Origin: Hirudo medicinalis
Taxonomy: Eukaryota > Annelida > Clitellata > Hirudinida > Hirudinidae
NCBI GenBank assembly: GCA_011800805.1
Contig: MPNW01000070.1
Span: forward strand, 92,127-112,197
Direction of reading: 5' to 3'
DNA: 20,071 nt
Part shown: positions 16,301 through 20,071 of the stretch, piece by piece
Position numbering within the stretch: the first letter of the stretch is position 1
Layout of the letters: every line of letters begins with the position of its first letter
Made by a program: the position numbers and the translations under genes
The notes under the pieces: generated by a model
The model's database searches: none
Told to the model about the DNA's origin: nothing
Seen by the model: only the letters and a program-made list of their open reading frames with translations

Positions 16301-19288
16301 AGTCCCTCTTCATCCACATGGAAATGCCGAATTCAGAATTCGGCCCTTCACGAGTCATGACGATAGTCTCCACTCCTTTCGCTCCGTCACCATCTCCCTT
16401 CCCTTTGGCAGTGTCGTCGACGTTATTGATTTTACTTTCTTGTACGAGATAGTCCTTGTAGACGTCGTCGACGAGCTTGAAGGTCTTGATGTTGTAGGCA
16501 GAGCTTCCATTGAAAGACATCGGAGACCCGGGTGCTCCTCCCACTTTTGCATCATCACCAAGAAGTTCAGTGTTTAGGAGGTCAATCATGCCCAGCTCGG
16601 GTTCTGTATTAGTTTCAGACAGAAATGCAATGTCAACAACGACCAAGGTCATTAGCCGTTTATAATTATTTTGTATAATAATTTTATTATTAATCTCGAC
16701 AAATAGTTGCTCCATCGACAATCACATCCATTTCAGTGATCGTGGATACAACAGAAACATAAACTCCTCCTTGTCATCATCACATCACTACTTCACCTAA
16801 AAACAAACAAAATCTCTGCCCACCACAGGTCTCCAGCCTCCTCTCGACGGACCTTGCGTCAAGGTCGCACGTCGACTCCATCTCCACGGCAACGACGTCG
16901 ACGCCATCTGCCACCGGGACGTTGTCGGAATCCAACCTCAGGGTGCCGTTCGTCTTGAGGAGTTTGAGGGCAATGGTGACCTGCTCGATGGTGCAGTTGT
17001 CTGCCAGGTCGCAGAGCTTGAGGGAAGCTTCTTTCGGGTCGACCAGGAGGGCAGGACCGCCAGAGGGGAGGTTGTAGTTCGTCCGTTTCTTGAGACCTGA
17101 CAAATGCCATTCGAACGTCCGACATCAACATCATCGAGTGACGGCGAGCGAATCATGCGTAGTTTTGTTGCCAATCACATGTTCATGAATAATGTGATCG
17201 TCATCACCATTAATTAATATTTAACTACTTATCATTTAATTGTCATTTCTCTTGCAATCCAAACATCATTATCACCATTCCCTATAAACTTGATCAATAC
17301 TATCGGTTTATCATCATCATCGTCATCATCATCCTCCTCATCATCATCATCAATGTTTTCACCTTCCCATCCAGGCTGGCACTTCTCTGTGATGAGAATG
17401 TTAACAAAAGCCTTTTTGGATGCCAGACCTCCGCAATCCTCTGCCACCACTTCAAGGATGTAGTTGTGCCTCTGCTTGTAGTTCAGGGGCTCAGTGTTCT
17501 TCAAATGACCTGAACGAGCAATGCAGGTGACCCGTCACGTGATCGGCCGATCAAATGCGGAAGTGCAGGTGTAAGCGATGACATTAAAAGCATTATTGCT
17601 AGCGTTAACCGTAACCCCGTGCTGACAACGTCGACGACGAGCAACGTCTAAAAAGCAATTTAATGACAACAACTATTATTGCCCATTCAATCACAGTAAG
17701 CAATGTTTCTTGATTGAAATAAATAAATAAATAAATACTAATAATTACTTTACGCTGATATCCAGCATGATGATAACCCATAAAAAATTAACGATGACTG
17801 GGTAGTCAAAGTCATACCTTTATCATCCATTGCAAATGGTACTCCTTCCGTCGTGAGCTTGTAGCGGCAGATGGTAGAATATTGCTCGGAACCGTCCTTG
17901 TCTGCGGCTTCTACTTTCAGGATGGCGTCGAACAACTTGCCCTCCGGAACCTCGACCACGTAACCCTGGCCTTTCCACTCCGGTGCAAATTCGTTGACGT
18001 CCGTCACCCGGATCGACATCTGTCGTCTGAAATTTGGATTGTCACGGAAAGTCGTCGGAGTGCGACGCACTTGTCGCACTTCTAACGACTTCGCGTTTTG
18101 CGAGACATGTCGTCGTTTCAGTTCTAGTAGAACGTCCGATTATTTCTGGTGCGGGTAAATCAAAAAACTGCCTCTGCGAATATTTAGCCCGACCGAGCAA
18201 TTGATTGCAATCGATGAACATCAATCGCCACCACCGCCATCATCGTTATCACTCAACCAAGACAACATTACCAATTCCATCAGAAATTAAAATGATCGAT
18301 TGAATAATGAACCAGCTCATTAAAACACCTCCAAATTCAAGACCCACCTGGTGATTGGTACACTCCTGTCGCAGAAAACAGTCAGAAGCTCAAGTTCATA
18401 GTGATTGGTCTTTTCATAGTCCAGCTGGGATCCCTCGCTGACCAATAAGAGAGCGGACCCGGTCTTCTTGTCCTGAAGCATGACACGAAAGGGAACGGAG
18501 ACGTTCACAGACGAGGCATTAGAAGAGCCCGAGCTCCTAGGTTCCAGCTTGTATTCGCAAACTGAACAAAGTTGAGTTTTAAAAATTTAAAGTCTAATAA
18601 AAAACAATTTTCTTAAGAGAGTTCAATAATTTTGATTTCTCTAAAAAACGTACAATGATGTCAGATGAGCTGGTAAATGAATGATCGTCAGACACGTTAC
18701 TGTTGTCTTTCTTTATCCTTATTCTTATAATGCAGCAAATTCAAAATGTTTTTTCCATAAAATCATTAAAACCCAAATGAAATAATGCTTGACTAGACTT
18801 TTAAGAAACCTTGCAGCACTATTACCAGCACTTTTCAGAATTGAGTGAGTAACAAATAATGACACTAGCTCAATATTATATATACTAAGAAAGAAGTCAT
18901 ACAATCTAAGATTATAAGACTGCAAATGCATACCTTCATGGTTTGAATCTCCTGACAAAATGGTTGGAGTAACAATTACTGGCTGCAAGCTTTGGACGTC
19001 TTCTGGGACAATTCCATAGATGATGGGTTCAGTCGTCTGCTGCTGAGAAGTGCCTGCAATTACCAAAATCACTCTCAAACTTCTCTAAAAGAAAAGCTAT
19101 CAACATGCAAAGCATTCTTGGGCAAGAATGCAATGTCTAATCTTGAGGAATGGTAATAAGTGCTTATTTGCGTCGTGGTAAAAAAAATTCGTCGGCATTT
19201 GTGCTGACAACGTACCTTTAGGGATTGTGCTTGACTTGATAATGACGAATAAAAGCGTCAAAAGTAAAGATAAAACAAGTCGCCTCAT
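13088..19288 (-). CDS. CLSTN: Calsyntenin (alcadein), complete, 14 coding exons, about 1097 aa
   Basis: Exons are 19288-19216, 19053-18934, 18561-18348, 18026-17818, 17509-17363, 17096-16824, 16603-16232, 16051-15313, 15246-14976, 14736-14586, 14278-14145, 13957-13795, 13667-13489 and 13336-13088; all lengths and phases close. The product is a type I membrane protein: signal peptide (about 1-19), two cadherin repeats (about 25-255, with D-V-N-E-F-A-P at 145-151), a C-Q-P-G-W link, LNS/LamG domain (about 370-655, with Y-R-P-S-E-W-H-W-K-L and W-H-H-Y), conserved calsyntenin ectodomain, transmembrane helix (959-980) and an acidic cytoplasmic tail. The T-I-T-V-N-P motif after W-D is a family hallmark. 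Known relatives organise synapses and tie vesicle cargo to kinesin-1 light chain. It is longer than the roughly 980-aa human CLSTN1, mainly through insertions in the LNS domain. The symbol names the family, not a specific orthologue. The exon border at 14145 uses a weak GTCTGT donor. Confidence 0.95.
13489..13667 (-). other. Calsyntenin exon 13: transmembrane helix and W-D motif
   Basis: A 22-residue hydrophobic helix (959-980, including L-C-V-C-V-L-M-V-V-I) is followed by basic residues R-V-F-F-H-R-Q-K, which set the cytoplasmic side. The tail then has Q-W-D-R-S (1001-1005) and T-I-T-V-N-P-L-E. Confidence 0.95.
15313..16603 (-). other. Calsyntenin exons 7-8: LNS/LamG domain
   Basis: The domain opens with S-F-N-G-S-S-A and I-S-M-W-M-K-R, crosses an intron after C-S-S-D-G-E, and continues with H-V-A-L-F-L-H-N-C. 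It then shows the highly conserved R-P-S-E-W-H-W-K-L, W-H-H-Y-A-I-N, L-F-V-D-G and V-G-A-C-W. Exon 8, at 739 nt, is by far the longest exon of the gene. Confidence 0.9.
17310..17353. repeat. (ATC)n microsatellite in calsyntenin intron 5
   Basis: ATC-rich triplets lie just beyond the donor of exon 5. Read through on the minus strand they give a false poly-aspartate run. Confidence 0.95.
17363..19053 (-). other. Calsyntenin exons 2-5: cadherin repeats 1 and 2
   Basis: Repeat 1 starts with E-P-I-I-Y-G-I-V, equivalent to E-P-T-Y-H-G-I-V in vertebrates. It contains L-D-Y-E and closes with I-R-V-T-D-V-N-E-F-A-P. Repeat 2 has A-A-D-K-D-G, the calcium-binding D-x-D motif, then L-N-Y-K and V-V-A-E-D-C-G-G, and ends at I-T-E-K-C-Q-P-G-W. 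Confidence 0.9.
17717..17737. repeat. (AAAT)n repeat in calsyntenin intron 4
   Basis: About five AAAT units in a row. Confidence 0.85.
19216..19288 (-). other. Calsyntenin start exon: signal peptide
   Basis: It encodes M-R-R followed by a hydrophobic core of about 15 residues (L-V-L-S-L-L-L-T-L-L-F-V-I-I), then K-S-S-T, a standard secretory signal. It ends in phase 1 at a GTACGT donor. The ATG is one base after an acceptor-like TTGACAG. Confidence 0.85.
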
Positions 19289-19289
19289 C

Positions 19290-19830
19290 CTGTCAACTCA
19301 AAAAGCGCAACTTAGTCTCGAGCGTCGGGGCGAGTCAACCGATGATTGAATTTTTTATTATAAGCACCCACAAACTGCTGAAAAGTAACATAGAATAAAA
19401 AAATTTAGCAAAAACGTTTCAAGTAAATTTTAAAGAGCGTTAAATAATTGCAATTTTTATTAATACAACCAAGGCAGTAGAGATGTGTGAAATGTGAAAT
19501 TGCGAGAGTGATATTTAGTGGTTCAGCTGTTGATATCTTCATAATATCAAAGCTTCAGGTTATTTGCGGGTTTTTGTCGATTATAACCCAGAACGTTTGC
19601 CAATTGGAGGCAGATTTTGTTTTGACGAAAAAAGCCAACAGTCCTAACGTTTAAAATTATACGTTGCAGCTGCAGTATTCTGTAAATAAAATTTGTTGGG
19701 TGGAATGTTTGCTGAGATATATAATTTGCAAACCTTATTTGTCATATTATTTACTGAAGTGATTTGTGTTGTTCAAGGCTAAGAAAATTATTTTGCATCA
19801 ATGCTAAGTCACCCAGTTAAATTTGTAAAT
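19290..19830. other. Divergent intergenic/promoter region
   Basis: This is the space between the calsyntenin start (minus strand) and the right-hand gene (plus strand). It must carry both promoters. Apart from the TATA box at 19836 I cannot name an element. No minus-strand TATA box stands out for calsyntenin. Confidence 0.45.
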
Positions 19831-19835
19831 ATATG

Positions 19836-19845
19836 TATAAATAGG
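19836..19845 (+). promoter_or_regulatory. TATA box of the right-edge gene
   Basis: TATAAATAGG lies 74 bases before the ATG at 19910. The core matches the box of the third lectin copy (TATAAATAG). Confidence 0.55.
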
Positions 19846-19909
19846 CGATGCTTATCTCTTATTGGCTTTGCTTTCACAAATTCTAACCATATTTTTCCTC
19901 GTCCAGATA

Positions 19910-20071
19910 ATGAAAAGTGACGATACCCTGAAGAAAAAGTTGCAGGGCATCGACAACGGAAGAGTGCGAGGTCGGCTCAAGGGAAACTTTGGTTACATGA
20001 GATCAGATGAGATTGCTAGAGTTCAGGAGATGAAGAAGAGGACCAAGAACAGTCTTGGCCACTTGTTAGTA
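19910..20071 (+). CDS. Unrecognised basic protein, N-terminal 54 codons (runs off the window)
   Basis: An ATG four bases after an acceptor-like TTCCTCGTCCAG opens a frame with no stop to the window end. The first 54 residues are very basic and hydrophilic: L-K-K-K-L, G-R-V-R-G-R-L-K-G, G-Y-M-R-S-D-E-I-A, M-K-K-R-T-K. No signal peptide or membrane segment is present. Coding is supported by the open frame, its G+C rise over the flanking AT-rich DNA, and the TATA box upstream. I do not recognise the family. The pattern of charged residues could be a helix followed by a nucleic-acid- or protein-binding stretch, but this is a guess. The ATG choice rests on position, and the acceptor-like site may mean trans-splicing or nothing. 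Confidence 0.55.
   Translation, partial: MKSDDTLKKKLQGIDNGRVRGRLKGNFGYMRSDEIARVQEMKKRTKNSLGHLLV

Noticed and set aside
17232..17362. Poly-aspartate stretch following calsyntenin exon 5
   Set aside because: It lies past a GT donor and comes from an intronic ATC repeat. The next exon continues the protein in frame from the splice site.

Overview
This is an AT-rich, intron-rich metazoan nuclear window from an invertebrate with fairly compact introns (about 48 to 650 nt). Splice sites are mostly canonical GT-AG, several promoters carry TATAAATA-type boxes, and AATAAA poly(A) signals follow the plus-strand lectin stop codons. A calsyntenin gene makes a bilaterian likely. Compact introns and R-type lectins would suit an annelid-like or other lophotrochozoan genome, but I cannot prove the species. 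No operons, tRNA genes or CRISPR arrays were seen.

Left half (1-10.1 kb): a cluster of R-type (ricin-B, beta-trefoil) lectin genes. Three single-trefoil copies lie on the plus strand. The first is only a 3' exon (393-595), with a Ty3/gypsy reverse-transcriptase fragment at the window's left edge in place of its 5' exons. The second spans about 1750-2963 and has no ATG where its neighbour starts. The third is complete (about 4750-6199, 155 aa). A broken fragment of the second copy lies at 1248-1416. Facing them on the minus strand is a seven-coding-exon gene for a 300-aa double-trefoil lectin (7554-10048). Its intron positions and phases match those of the single-trefoil genes, so the genes share ancestry. 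None has a visible signal peptide or catalytic domain, so they read as lectins only.

Middle (10.2-13.1 kb): mostly unexplained intergenic DNA. It holds a candidate distal 5' UTR exon for the double-trefoil gene near 12.48 kb, an orphan plus-strand ORF at 11204-11584, and the expected 3' UTR of the next gene.

Right half (13088-19288, minus strand): a complete 14-exon calsyntenin (alcadein) gene. All exon phases close and give about 1097 aa: signal peptide, two cadherin repeats, LNS/LamG domain, calsyntenin ectodomain, one transmembrane helix and an acidic tail. Family function is synaptic adhesion and kinesin-1 cargo docking. The tail has one altered W-D motif and lacks the second.

Right edge (19910 to the end, plus strand): the first exon of an unrecognised basic, lysine-rich protein behind a TATA box, divergent from calsyntenin. 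Other mobile-element traces are a non-LTR 3'-end fragment near 4130-4246 and a hAT-like terminus near 3270. Microsatellites are dense in the introns of the double-trefoil lectin gene.
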